Source: Isoetes taiwanensis
Taxonomy: Eukaryota > Streptophyta > Lycopodiopsida > Isoetales > Isoetaceae
Length of the DNA: 64,000 nucleotides
Direction: 5' to 3'
Assembly: GCA_021234155.1 (NCBI GenBank)
Contig: JAJEKV010000044.1
Span: 12,360,803 to 12,424,802, forward strand
Part shown: one piece after another, positions 54,213 through 64,000 of the stretch
How the letters are laid out: the number at the start of each line of letters is the position of its first letter
How positions within the stretch are numbered: the first letter of the stretch is position 1
Notes under the pieces: model-generated
Database searches by the model: none
The model's input: the letters and a program-made list of their open reading frames with translations, nothing else
Told to the model about the DNA's origin: nothing
Made by a program: the position numbers and the translations under genes

Positions 54213-55621
54213 TTGCTCGTTTATCGCCACCAACTACCGGATGATCATCCATCTCAAATCCATTGCAATTATGTTCTAATGGCCAAAAGTGCTATCAACT
54301 CCTCAAGACCCCAATGGCCATATACAAGCAAAGAAAAGACCCTTTTTGGTTACAAACAATGCAAGATGAAATCGCTATCTTTACATAAGCAAGGAACATG
54401 GGAGCTCATGCCTAAACCCATAGCGACTAATGTCATTGGTGCTAAATGGGTGTTTCGCCACGAAATATCATGCTGATGGCACACTATCTAAAAGCGTAAA
54501 AAGCAAGGCTAGTGGCCAAAGGTTTCACGCAAAAAGAAGGATTTGATTATCATGATGTTTTTGCACCCGTCGTCCGATTGGACACATTGAAGGCAGTAAT
54601 AGCCTTGGCAGCACAAAAAAGTTGGCCACTATATCAAATGGACTTCAAATCAGCCTTCTTAAATGGAGATCTAGAAGAAGAGCTCTATATGTGTCAACCA
54701 CTTGGTTTCAAAGATAAAAATTATCCCAATTATGTGTGCAAGTTGAAAAAAAGCTTGTATGGCCTCATGCAAGCTCCACTCGGTGTTGGAATACTAAGAT
54801 CAATACTTCTTTGATTCAGCTTGGATATCAGAGATCAAGAGCTGATCCTAGCCTATGTTTTATCCTCTCAAAATCACAAGTTAGTGTTCTTACGCTCTAT
54901 GTAGACGACACCATTATGACGAGGATGCAAAATTTCAAACGATCTCTCACACTAAAGCAATACTTGCACCGACTTTGAAGTCACGGACCTTGGGCTCATG
55001 CACTGTTGTCTTGGACTAGAAGTATGGCAAGACTCCCACGACATTCATCTCACTCAGCGTGAAAATACATTTCAAGTCACTTCACAAGTTTCACATGATG
55101 ACTCAAAGCTCTCTCTCGCCATGTGATTTGGTCAACCTCTCACAATTGAAATGATAAAGAAAACGTTGATGCAACACCAGATAGGCAGTTGGTTGGCGCC
55201 TTAATATACCTCACAAACACAAGGCTAGATGTTACTTACATTGTTGCGGTTCTTTCTATGTTTATGCATCATCCTAAGGAACCACATTGGAGAGCGACCA
55301 AACGAGTCCTTCATTATCTAAAAGGGACTCAAAATGAAGGAGTTTTATATTCCAAAGTTTCAAATCCTCATCTTTTAACGTTCTCGACTCGACATGGCTT
55401 CCACGGATCTTGAGAAAAGGAAATGCATCACGTGCTACGCTTTTTTCTTTGGAGGCAATCCGATAAGTCGGAGTTCTAAAAGCGGAAGACTAATAGCATC
55501 CCGCACTCACGAGGTCGAACTCAAAGCTTTGGTTACAACATTTCAAGAAATGAGATGGTTAGTACACTTATTTGAAGATCTCGGCTTTCCGACCAAGCCA
55601 AGAGCCATTTCTTGTGGGTAA
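54213..55621 (+). pseudogene. Copia reverse transcriptase and RNase H
   Basis: Pieces in several frames: [72 protein letters not shown], then LTLYVDDTIM with the YVDD active site. RNase H follows: [37 protein letters not shown], and ASRTHEVELKALVTTFQEMR with LFEDLG. At least four frameshifts occur. Confidence 0.88.
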
Positions 55622-55907
55622 CAGATGGGTGCCATTGCCCATGCAAAAGATCACATAATGCATTTGCTTATTAAAACACATGGACATCAAGCTATGGTTT
55701 ATCAAAGAGCAACTTCGAAAATGGTTACCTATCTCTATTTTCTTGTTCTACCAAACATCAAGTTCTTGCGTATGGCTTCACCAAACCCTTAGGCGGGCAT
55801 CCGGTTTACTCCGCATGAAACAACTTCTTCACGTGCTGCCCCATGATCATCCCCTCGGGGATAATCAGTTCTTTTTTTTTTTTAGCCATGTTAGTCATCA
55901 GGGGGGA

Positions 55908-56894
55908 TGTTAGCACATTATACTTTCCATGACATACTCTCTAGATGATTAGACATGCCACATGTTGCTGACATGGCTCTACTATAAAGCCATAGTCATG
56001 CCTTTCTAGTTTTCATTCAGTTCACTCACTAGCCTAGCTAATTCGTGCATCTCATTTGCCTTCTTGCAAGTGTAACCTTATCGGTAAGTGTAACCTTTTG
56101 CATTTTTTTAAACTTGTAACCATTGTTAAACCATTAAATTGTCACATATAAATAATGAATACACCAAAATGTGCAAATACATGCACAAGTCAGTGGTTCG
56201 ATGAAGCCAGAGCCTGAACCTGATAAGCTCCGGCTAACGAACCATAAGCACATCCAATGGCCACAACCAAAAAGCGGGATTCAGAGAACAGAAATGGAAG
56301 AGGAATGAAAGCTGGATGGCCGATTCTTCCTGCATGCAGACAGTAAGCTTCTGAATCACAAACAAGGGCACGAAGCAAGCTTTGCATTTCTTCCGCTATG
56401 GCGGATATCTGAAAACTGAACCTGGGGACGAAGAAAATCTAAGAAAAACTTTGAGAAGCGATTTTTGCTCGACCATTTGAACCGTTCCTGCTCCACCCCG
56501 TTTGTTTCTTTTAAGGAACTGGAGCTCAAAAGGCTTTAAGCACCTACAAAGACAAATTTTGAACTAGGTATCTAACGGGTTTTGTGGAACCAGTCAATTT
56601 TAAATGGCGTAGGCGTGTCGGAACCCCCGCGCGCGAGGCGGCCCGGTAGGTGGATTAGATAGAGAATCCTCGGGCAATTTGGCTCTGAAGGATGCCGGAG
56701 CTAACCAGATTAGAAAATCCCTGGGCCCGAAAAGGATGCAAAGAAGCCCATGTGACTCTCCCAAAATAGACCTTCGAACTTACACCTAAAAAAACAAACA
56801 AAAATAAAAAACACCAAGAAACCTCCCCAACCTTTAGCCAAAATCTTATAAACATCTACAGCAAACCTTATTGCATATTCACTTCACATCTTCA
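55908..56894 (+). repeat. Copia 3' LTR, split by an insertion
   Basis: TGTTAGCACATT starts right after the polypurine tract. The LTR runs to 56068, is interrupted at TTGCA and finishes at 56876-56894 (TATTCACTTCACATCTTCA). Without the insert its length is close to that of the 5' LTR. Confidence 0.88.
56069..56870. mobile_element. 802-bp insertion inside the copia 3' LTR
   Basis: Flanked by TTGCA on both sides (56064-56068 and 56871-56875), a 5-bp target duplication. It starts AGTGTAACCTTATCGG and ends CAGCAAACCTTA; no clear terminal inverted repeats. A local AGTGTAACCTT repeat is at the left end. On the minus strand an ATG frame (56387-56190, MQSLLRALVCDSEAYCLHAG) with a UTR-like leader may be a captured first exon of an unrecognised gene. 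A GC-rich patch (CGCGCGCGAGGCGGCCCGG) is near 56629. Confidence 0.5.
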
Positions 56895-58242
56895 AAATAT
56901 GAACGTGTAACTTCAGTCTCAGAATTTGGTTTGGGAGCCCAACTATTGAGATATAAGCCCAAAAGGAATTTTGCTTTATGTGAACACCAATGTCGCACAG
57001 GGCCAAGGGTATGTAGCTAAGGTATACCCAAGTGTCCATACAATATTTAAATAAGTTTATGAGGACCATGGCCCATGGGAATGAACTAGGGAATTTAAAG
57101 GTAATGTTAGTGATCATAATATTTCATTCATAAATAAATAAAAAAGAAAAAAAAAAAAACTCTATTAGGGTTTCTAAAATTTTCCTTATTAACTTCCGTT
57201 GGAGGGGTTTTCGTCTCCAAATTGAAGATTATTATTAACTTCCGCGGGAGGTTTTGGTCTCCAAATTGAAGATTATTTATTTGGTTAACAAAGTACGACT
57301 GCAGTCCAAGGAAATTGGAAAAACTTCAAGTCTTCACTGGGGGGCGTAGGATAATCTTACCCTGGATTGGGGATCCCGGAGGTGTGATCCTGAGGGCAGG
57401 ATCCCTGTGAGGGCGGTGATCCCGGGAGAGGGGGATCCCCTTATCGGCGAAAGAATCGCAAAAAAAGGCCCCTTATAGCGAAAATCAACCAAGTTTTCTT
57501 ATGCTTTTTTCTTGGCCCATCTTCCACTTTTAATCACCGGGGTTTGTGCGAGGTTGGTCTGAATGGGCTTGAGAAGAGCTGCATTTGATGCCAAGGAGGA
57601 AGAGAGGGCGGCCCTTGCCGCTATCAACAAGCAAAATCCGGCCAAAAAATGGCCCTAAACTGCGCAGTCACCTTTAAAGCTGCCTAGCTTCACGGGATCC
57701 TGTCCTCCGGGGATCACGCCCTCCGGGATCCCGTCCTCCGGGATCACACCTCCGGGATCCCCCAATCCAGGGTAAAACTATCTCACGCCTTCACTGGGGC
57801 CATATGACAAGTTCAGATATCTCACAAAGTACTCCGACACACGTTTTTAGGGTTTCTAAAAATTTTCTTTGAAGACATTTGGAACTTCCGTTGCAGGGTT
57901 TTTCGTCTCCAGATTTTTAAGTTTTCAGGTATGTTTTCGTCTTCTGGTGTCAGGGTCTGAACATCATCAAAAATCATAAACTACGAAGGAATGATCGAAA
58001 AACGCTCTTTCATTACAAAAATCTAATCGTTGTTGTAACAAATAGGTATGTCATCTGCAATTAAATGAATATGCTCAATTATGCTTTTCTGAAGAATAAG
58101 AAAAAACTATTCTATCTATATTGAATCACTCTGATTCAGAAAGGATTAGAAGCAGTAAATTCCTGAATTTAGCTGTCTTTCTGAGATCTTTGAGGTTGTC
58201 ATGTGGCCCCAATGAAGAAAGGGAGCCTTCGAATTTGTTTGT
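56895..58242 (-). repeat. RHM 3' flank copy B, proximal segment
   Basis: Inverse of about 8504-9375. It has one copia duplication at its left end, the Mutator-like element at 57341-57788, and a local duplication of about 45 bp (CTTCCG...CAAATTGAAGATTATT, near 57192-57275) not seen in copy A. Confidence 0.85.
57341..57788. mobile_element. Mutator-like (MULE/MITE) element with long terminal repeats
   Basis: A 9-bp duplication CTTCACTGG (57332-57340 and 57789-57797; 11 bp if two G are added) flanks it, and copy A has one CTTCACTGG at this place. Terminal repeats GCGTAGGATAATCTTACCC / GGGTAAAACTATCTCACGC continue inward as repeated GGATCCC-CCTCCGG units for about 100 bp. The GC-rich centre holds a short frame starting MGLRRAAFDAKEEERAALAA that ends after AKKWP (57565-57657), perhaps captured sequence. 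No transposase. Confidence 0.75.
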
Positions 58243-60661
58243 TCAGACTTTGCACCTGTTGGGTTCGAACACGAACTTAATCAAGGAATCCCTTATAGAC
58301 AACATGTGGGGAAATTCCTTCTTAAGCTTTGTGGCATCCATTTCATTGTTGCTGCGGGGCGCAACTATCACTTTTGCCTGTTCTTCAAGTGTGAAATTAC
58401 TCCAGCTGAAATTGGGATCAATATAATCCCTGTACATCTCCAAAATCTCATTATGTGAAATAGTGCCAGGGTTTGTGAAGTTCCAGATTCCTGTGCAGTT
58501 GCGCTTCGCCATTTCAACAGCAATGGGAAGCAGCTCATCCAGAACTGTCATGCTGTTTGGAATGTTGACAACCTTGGAATATCTGGATATCTTAGTAATG
58601 AAATTGCGTGGATTTTGCAGGTCTGAGGATATTGGCATGCGTACTCGAAGAGTGCAAACATTATCATAGCATTTGAGAAGCTCCTCCACCTTTGCAACAT
58701 CAACAGTATTGGGATCAATATCCAAACACAGGAAGGTGTCAGAAGCATTAGTCATTCCAAACATAACAGCATTGGCTTTCAGAGATTAATATCAGTCCTA
58801 GCAATTAGTATAATGTACTTTTAACCTGAATCAGTATCATAGAAAGATCAGGCTGGCAAATTCGCAGGCAGTCAGAGAAAAATATGTCCAGCTTTTGGTG
58901 TGATTGCATGTTTAATAATAAATCAGATGCAGGATTTAAAATAATATTCTTTTTCTAGTTTTTTCTTAACTGAATCTATGAAGAAAGCAAGCTAATAAAC
59001 TAGATTCAAAAAGCAAGAAATAAAAATAGAAAACAGGCTATTTGTTTCTTACCATAGCTTTGGTCTTGGAGTAGTAAGAGCCAGTGAAATTGGGAGTGTC
59101 CTCTTCCTTGTATCCGAAGCCGCTGCCAAGGGCATGATCCTGATCATATTCAAAGATGCAACCAGTTGCAAAATTCATCATCAAGACACCATTCTGTTTG
59201 CAAACATCAGCCAAGGTAAGAGTGCCAATAACATTGGCCCGAATAGTCTCAACCTTGTGAGACTCGCACCAATCCACATTAGGTCTGCCAGTAACACCAG
59301 CTGCATTGAAAACATGAGTAGGCTTAAAACTTGTAATATCTAATTCAATCTGAGATCTATTTTCCAGCCTCCCATTGGCATAATCATAACAAATGCCCTT
59401 TTCTTTGCAGATCTTCCCAAGAAGACCTCCAATCCAGCCAGTTCTGCCATAGATCAAGACTTTCATATTTGATTCCTTATTTGCTACAGCAGATTTTGAA
59501 GGAATGATCATGCCACCATTTATGGCACCATTCAAAGAAGCATTGATGGCTCCATTTTGTGAGATTTTGTTAGCACGGATCATTCTTTCATCTTCACATG
59601 CAGGCTTTTCTCCAGTCATGGTAAGCATACGAGGATGAGGCAAAAAAGAGCACCAGAAACATCACCCCACCAGCCAGGATTACTAACATACCATTCTCTA
59701 GTTTTTCTAAGCCCTTCTTCCCATGTGGTCCTTTCAATCCAACCCAATTTCTTAAGTTTCTTATCATCTAGAAAATACCTCTGGTCGTTGAAGGGTCTGT
59801 TATCAACGTACTGAATAGCTACCTCTGGCTCAAGATCAAAAAGCTTGCAGACATCCTTTGCCACATCAAAACACGCCTCTCCTTCTTGGTACCAATGTTA
59901 TAAACATGGCCAACTTCTCCTTTGTGAAGAACAACATCAAAAGCTTCAGCAACATCTTCACAGAAAAGATAACTCCTTACATTGCTGCCATCTCCATGGA
60001 TCGGAAGAGGTCTGCCCTGCATTGCAAGAAGGATTAGCTTAGGTATCAGCTTCTCAGGAAACTGATTGGGGCCATAAACGTTGTTGCCTCTTGTTGTGAT
60101 GAAGGGCAAGCCATAGGATCTGCCATAAGCCATAACCAGCATCTCGGCCCCTGCCTTTGTTGCAGAATATGGATTTGTGGGCAGTAATTGGGAAGCTTCA
60201 TGATTGCCTACTATGGCATCTGCCTCCGTTTCCCCATAGACCTCGTCTGTGCTCACATGAATAAATCTCTTAATCGTGCCTGCTACCTTGCACGCTTCTA
60301 GCAGCACATGGGTGCCGTAGATGTTATTCTTTGTGAATTCAAAACTATTGCCGAAGGAATTATCCACATGGGTCTGCGCTGCAAAATGCATAATCGTGTC
60401 AATGGACTCTGTAATGAGAAGATAATTCACCAGATCTGGACTGGCTATGTCGCCCTTGACGAACTTGAAATTCGGCGATCCCTTTGATGGGAGGAGATTC
60501 TTGAGACTGGAGCAGTAATCCAGCTTGTCCAGCACTACAATTTTGTAATGCGGGTATAATCGGACCAGGCGATTTGTAACATGAGATGCGATGAATCCAG
60601 CTGCTCCGGTAATGAGAATATTGCGAGGAATCCATTTCTGGTCTGCTGTTCCGTTGCACAT
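58243..60661 (-). CDS. RHM: UDP-rhamnose synthase, copy B (two exons, two frameshifts)
   Basis: Exon 1 (60661-59053) and exon 2 (58689-58243) flank one intron with a GTAAGA donor and an AAAG acceptor; the exons join ATG to GTG as in plant RHM. Length would be about 684 residues, near the family norm. The N-terminal UDP-glucose 4,6-dehydratase has ITGAAGFIASH, THVDNSFGNS and the catalytic YSATK. The C-terminal epimerase/reductase has YGRTGWIGGLLG and YSKTK. One base is missing near 59866 (RRVL-D-V region) and two extra T sit in a T run near 59645. Copy A has the intact frame at both points, so these are later changes or assembly errors. The product supplies UDP-rhamnose for pectin and flavonoid glycosides. 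Confidence 0.92.
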
Positions 60662-60985
60662 GACTATATGCAGAGAAATATAGCCCCAAACTTGATTTAG
60701 ATCCCCAAATTTGAACCTAAGAATCGCAAAACAGAGATCAGATTATCAAGAATGAAAGAATTCTTCACAAAATTTCGGGATTCAAATCCAGAAATCAGAT
60801 CCGGAGAAAAACTCATAAAGAAATGGATCAAAGGCGAAAGGCCAAGGCGGAGGAAGTACGAGAAGGGGTGGGGGAATTTATGGAAGGAGGTCGGGCAAAG
60901 GACAAATACAGTTGAGATGGGCAGCGCCAGTTTGGTGAAGGATGAAGAAAAAGGAGGAGGAAATCTGGATCTGGCAAGCCGGAGA
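60662..60985 (-). promoter_or_regulatory. RHM copy B 5' UTR (inferred)
   Basis: Lies between the inferred TATA box and the start codon. Its proximal 190 bp are the source of both arms of the inverted repeat at 5972-6550. A short upstream ATG at 60687-60689 opens an overlapping frame in a different phase, which could lower translation. Confidence 0.5.
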
Positions 60986-61008
60986 ACAGATCTGTTCATA
61001 ACCTCCTC

Positions 61009-61014
61009 TTTATA
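61009..61014 (-). promoter_or_regulatory. Candidate TATA box of RHM copy B
   Basis: TATAAA within GATTATAAAGAGG on the minus strand, about 350 bp upstream of the start codon. Transcription would start about 30 bp further on, near 60980. No such element precedes copy A. Confidence 0.5.
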
Positions 61015-61194
61015 ATCTTCTTGCTCTGTAGGAGGGAAATGCGTGCATCATGTGAAGGATATTTTTTTTATTTTTTTAAATCATGACTTTGCAACCCTTT
61101 ATTTTTGCCATTTCTTGCCCTAGACCTTGCCCCATGCATACGTTGCCCAACGTTGTTGGCCCAACGTTGGCCTGTCGTGCCCTCCCCTTCGTCT

Positions 61195-61350
61195 GGGTGC
61201 GTCTTATAGGCTAGTTGGTCTCTCGAACGTGCCATAAGCTCCTGTGTACGCATTTCATAGGTCAATTGGTCTTGTTTCTCTGCGTCTCATAGGCCACTCG
61301 GTCTCCCACCATGCCTTAAACTCTTGCGCGTGCATCTCATAGGCCAATTC
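61195..61350. repeat. Degenerate tandem repeat of about 45-55 bp
   Basis: Four copies of a motif like GCATCTCATAGGCCAATTGGTCTC occur at about 61200, 61249, 61286 and 61333. Confidence 0.65.
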
Positions 61351-61923
61351 GTCTCTTGACAATGGAAACAATCTTCTCTTCTTTTCTTACTCGTTTGTCA
61401 CTGCGAAACTCCCTAATTGCGACATTCCCTAATTGCGGCTAGTTCATCGGCTAGTCCCCTCTTTCTTACCACGAAATTCCCTCCATCTCATATACTTTTC
61501 TCCTTCCCATGTGGACCATTGGAACATTCCTCGTACCAATTATCTAAGTTCTACACCCCACCACACCCTAACCTGACTCCTTCCTCCTAGCATGATGCTT
61601 CTTACACAATTGTCAAACTGCATTTGGTATTCTCCGCATTTATCTCAGATTGCAGTGCAAGCCTTTAGATCTGGCATACTTAACTTCATTTCTGTTCTTC
61701 CATGTGTCACAATTTTTTTCCTTCGCTTGCCCGCTTCTCCACATAAAAGTCTTTTGTATCCCAAGAGATCCTTCATTATGTGCAAGAAAGTCCTTACTCA
61801 CCAAGTTGTTGGCTTTGATATAAGTGATTTACCATCGTACAACAATAACAAATTGACTAGTTTGTAATCAGTTTGCCGAAATTTTTTAAGTTTCACAATC
61901 ATGCCACGTTGTTTCTTGGTTGC

Positions 61924-61925
<2 letters not shown>
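61351..61925. other. Intergenic DNA, nothing recognised
   Basis: A 91-codon frame at 61592-61867 shows no family resemblance. Confidence 0.3.

Positions 61926-61973
<48 letters not shown>
61924..61973. repeat. (ATCT)n microsatellite
   Basis: About twelve uninterrupted copies of ATCT. Shorter runs of the same unit occur near 25940, 24396 and 62195-62275. Confidence 0.95.
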
Positions 61974-61975
<2 letters not shown>

Positions 61976-61979
61976 CACG

Positions 61980-62115
61980 TGCTGTGGTTTGGTGGCTAGC
62001 CCTTTGGGTTAGCAATTTGGAGGCCTTATATTGTTGCTCTATGGTCCTCTATGGTTTGGTAGCTAGATTTTTGGGTTAAGAATTTGGAGGTCTTGTGTTC
62101 AAGTGTCTCTTGGGA
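61980..62115 (+). repeat. Doubled tRNA-like unit, possible SINE remnant
   Basis: TGGTTTGGTGGCTAG...GGGTTAGCAATTTGGAGG and TGGTTTGGTAGCTAG...GGGTTAAGAATTTGGAGG are about 70 bp apart. The second is followed by TGTGTTCAAGTG, which resembles a Pol III B box, and the start resembles an A box. No foldable tRNA was confirmed. Confidence 0.3.
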
Positions 62116-63080
62116 TATTTAGGGGACTTTGAGTTAGGATGCTTATATGTCTATTTACTTATCCTATAGAATGCTACCATGTGATATCAGCCATGTGACA
62201 TCTATCTATCCTATGGGATGTTGGCATGTGGTACGGCATAAAAAGTACAATTTATATATATCTGTTTATCTATCTATGGAATGTTGCCATGTAGTATCTA
62301 TCCCATAGGATTATGACTTAAGAAATATTATTATCTTTGTGATGCATTATCTCCCATATGTTTGTCGATGGTTCCTTGTACCTTAACAACCTGGCCCTCA
62401 AGTTTTAAGGCTGAGATCGGATCTCAGCCATAGGTTGCAAGAGTGTTACCCACTAGTAACACATCAAAAAGTGCATAAACACCTACTTTGGGCCTCGTTT
62501 GTTATAATAGGGCATAACACCCTCGTTCCAGGGTGTTATCCCTCTCATAAAAGGAAAAGATCCCCCCACATGTTTTGATTCATTTCCATTATGGAAACAT
62601 AACTTAGTTGGGACATAAATAAGTAATTATACTATGAATTATATACAAAAGTTGACAACAAAGAGGCTTCACCAAATTGATTTTCATGTCACATCCTACA
62701 AATTCAGAAAGTGATGTCACATCATATGGAATTTAATTTAAAAGTAACGCTTCAATGTATACACTTAGATCCTCTCTTGTTGCCATCCAACAACTTGCTT
62801 TTCAATTTGGTAGCCGTCAAAGGTTTGGATGCAGCATATGGCCGTTATCTAATCTAGCATCCTAATTTGGAACACAACAAAAAAATTTGAGGAGTAAAAA
62901 GGGTCTTTTGCTAGTATAAGCATCATAAGTACATGCATTTTTAGGAGGTAAAGGCAAGTGAGGATTGACATCCATAAACAATAGGCCACGAAATTTATTT
63001 GTGTCGTTCTATAAAGGTTTGATTATATTTCTTGAAAGCATATTTTGAAGTTATTGCGAATGTTGAAGAAGCAAATTTGA
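62116..63080. other. Intergenic DNA with a 10-bp hairpin
   Basis: A perfect inverted repeat ATAACACCCT / AGGGTGTTAT with a 6-nt loop lies at 62514-62539 and is bordered by GGG/CCC, perhaps part of a MITE whose ends I could not place. No gene seen. Confidence 0.4.
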
Positions 63081-63086
63081 ACAAAC

Positions 63087-63088
63087 CC

Positions 63089-63126
<38 letters not shown>

Positions 63127-63150
63127 AAGAAAAAAAAAAAAAAAAAAAAG
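63087..63150. repeat. Long A runs
   Basis: An A run of more than 30 bases, ACTCAAG, and then another of about 20. It may be a retrotransposon tail, but no LINE or SINE body was identified to its left. Confidence 0.6.
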
Positions 63151-63559
63151 AGAGAAGAAGAAGAAATCCCAATAACAAATAATTCCTTCGTTGGCGCTTA
63201 TTATTGTGCTACATATTCGATGTTTTATTAAACGATGTTTGCATGCCAAAAAAAAGGGAAAAGGGCTCACAATGCAATGCCATCTATGAGATTGACCATA
63301 AAATTGCTTGGTTCCACTTGTGGAAAACATATCTTATTGTTTAAATTTGGTTTTAGGGGTTAAAAACTTTTGGATTTTTGTCTTGGTTCGTTTCTCTAAG
63401 GTTTGGGTTTATTTTGTCCGTAGGCAAAAACTTTTCAATGAACCAAAAATCGGGAAGAAAAAAATAGGGTCTCGACTCAAAGGAAAATTCCGCAATTTTT
63501 GGCCGCATGGAGGCATGGAGGCACGGCATGGAAGTTATGATTTCGGCATGGAAGATCAA

Positions 63560-64000
63560 TCGGCATGGAATACATGTGGAGGACCCCGGACGGGATAATA
63601 GGAGTTTTGCCAACCAGATTGATTCGATGCATGCTACGCGTTAATTGTAGTGTTTTTTTTGTAACGCTTGCTAGAACTTTGGTTATGAGTATTATTCCGT
63701 CAATTTTCAGCTCTTTAATGGCTCTTTTTGAGGTTCATACAAAGATTTTGCATGCATGTCTGATCATTTTGCCCCCATGAATATATGGTGACCTAGATTG
63801 ATGCACCGCTTCTTAGATTTGGCTATTGGCCCCGATCATTTTCATGGGTGACCTTAACAACATCAAGTAGAGTTGCGTAAAAATCATTCCTTTATTTCTT
63901 CCGATTTTACTGATGCATATAGAAATTTTGGGTTGTGGGTTCTTATCTGGCTTTTGAATTTAAGTATCCATTCTTAAAACTCAATTTGAATTTAAATCTG
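63560..64000 (+). mobile_element. Possible LINE endonuclease fragment at the window end
   Basis: A broken frame reads FMGDLNNIK (near 63838), like the GDFNxxE motif of LINE endonucleases, after an APNEYM-like phrase near 63770. Stops are frequent and the fragment runs off the window. Confidence 0.25.

Larger units (their letters stand above)
48107..56894 (+). mobile_element. Ty1/copia retrotransposon inserted in RHM flank copy B
   Basis: The element is flanked by a 5-bp duplication AAATA (48102-48106 and 56895-56899); copy A has one AAATA there. It has two LTRs, a tRNA-iMet-like primer-binding site (TGGTATCGAG from 48285), gag, protease, integrase, reverse transcriptase, RNase H and a polypurine tract (AGGGGGGA, 55900-55907) in copia order. 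Two later insertions interrupt it, one of 3.1 kb in pol and one of 0.8 kb in the 3' LTR. Many frameshifts make it inactive. Confidence 0.92.

Noticed and set aside
58121-58426. 101-codon plus-strand frame
   Set aside because: Antisense shadow of RHM exon 2 and its 3' UTR.
61924-61973. CRISPR-like array
   Set aside because: Plain tetranucleotide microsatellite without spacers; the genome is eukaryotic.
61980-62115. Functional tRNA gene
   Set aside because: A- and B-box resemblance is partial and no acceptor stem pairing was found.

Overview
This window looks like nuclear DNA of a land plant with a large, repeat-rich genome. The evidence is a plant-type trifunctional UDP-rhamnose synthase (RHM) with the family's C-terminal intron, fragments of a plant VAP27/VAP4-like protein, beta-tubulin, UMP-CMP kinase, a PPR protein and an LPR/bilirubin-oxidase-like multicopper oxidase, plus Ty1/copia, Ty3/gypsy chromovirus and L1-type LINE elements. 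A relic of a replitron-type HUH protein and an endonuclease-RT fragment suggest a non-flowering plant such as a fern or gymnosperm, but that is only an inference. The only gene that may still be close to functional is RHM copy B at 58243-60661 on the minus strand; it carries two frameshifts, one of them in a T run. Almost everything else is transposon or captured, broken gene sequence.

Layout. 1-2.1 kb: two exons with matching splice phase ending an unrecognised protein. 2.6-5.1 kb: decayed replitron-like HUH locus. 5.9-9.9 kb: RHM copy A (+), a pseudogene whose 5' end is folded into a 258-bp-arm inverted repeat. 10.0-11.3 kb: multi-exon UMP-CMP kinase pseudogene (-). 12.3-13.2 kb: repeat R1, first copy. 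13.2-20 kb: polypurine tract, Tourist-like MITE, copia and LINE fragments, and the 5' end of a helentron-like element. 21.2-35.0 kb: R1, second copy, split by two tandem helentron-like elements (21979-27424 with a VAP fragment, 27425-32378 with a beta-tubulin fragment) and by a 2.4-kb insertion with a PPR fragment. 36.3-60.8 kb: RHM copy B and its 3' flank, inverted relative to copy A and split by a full-length LINE (36.5-42.3 kb), a gypsy/LINE composite (42.3-47.75 kb), a copia element (48.1-56.9 kb, itself holding two insertions) and a Mutator-like element (57.3-57.8 kb). 61-64 kb: simple repeats and a faint LINE fragment.

The two large duplications are the key to reading the window. RHM copy A is the empty-site reference for every insertion in copy B, and R1 copy 1 is the empty-site reference for the helentron pair. 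These comparisons give target-site duplications and a relative order: RHM duplication first, then LINE, gypsy/LINE, copia and Mutator-like insertions, then insertions inside the copia. Several captured fragments keep spliceosomal introns, so capture was at DNA level.
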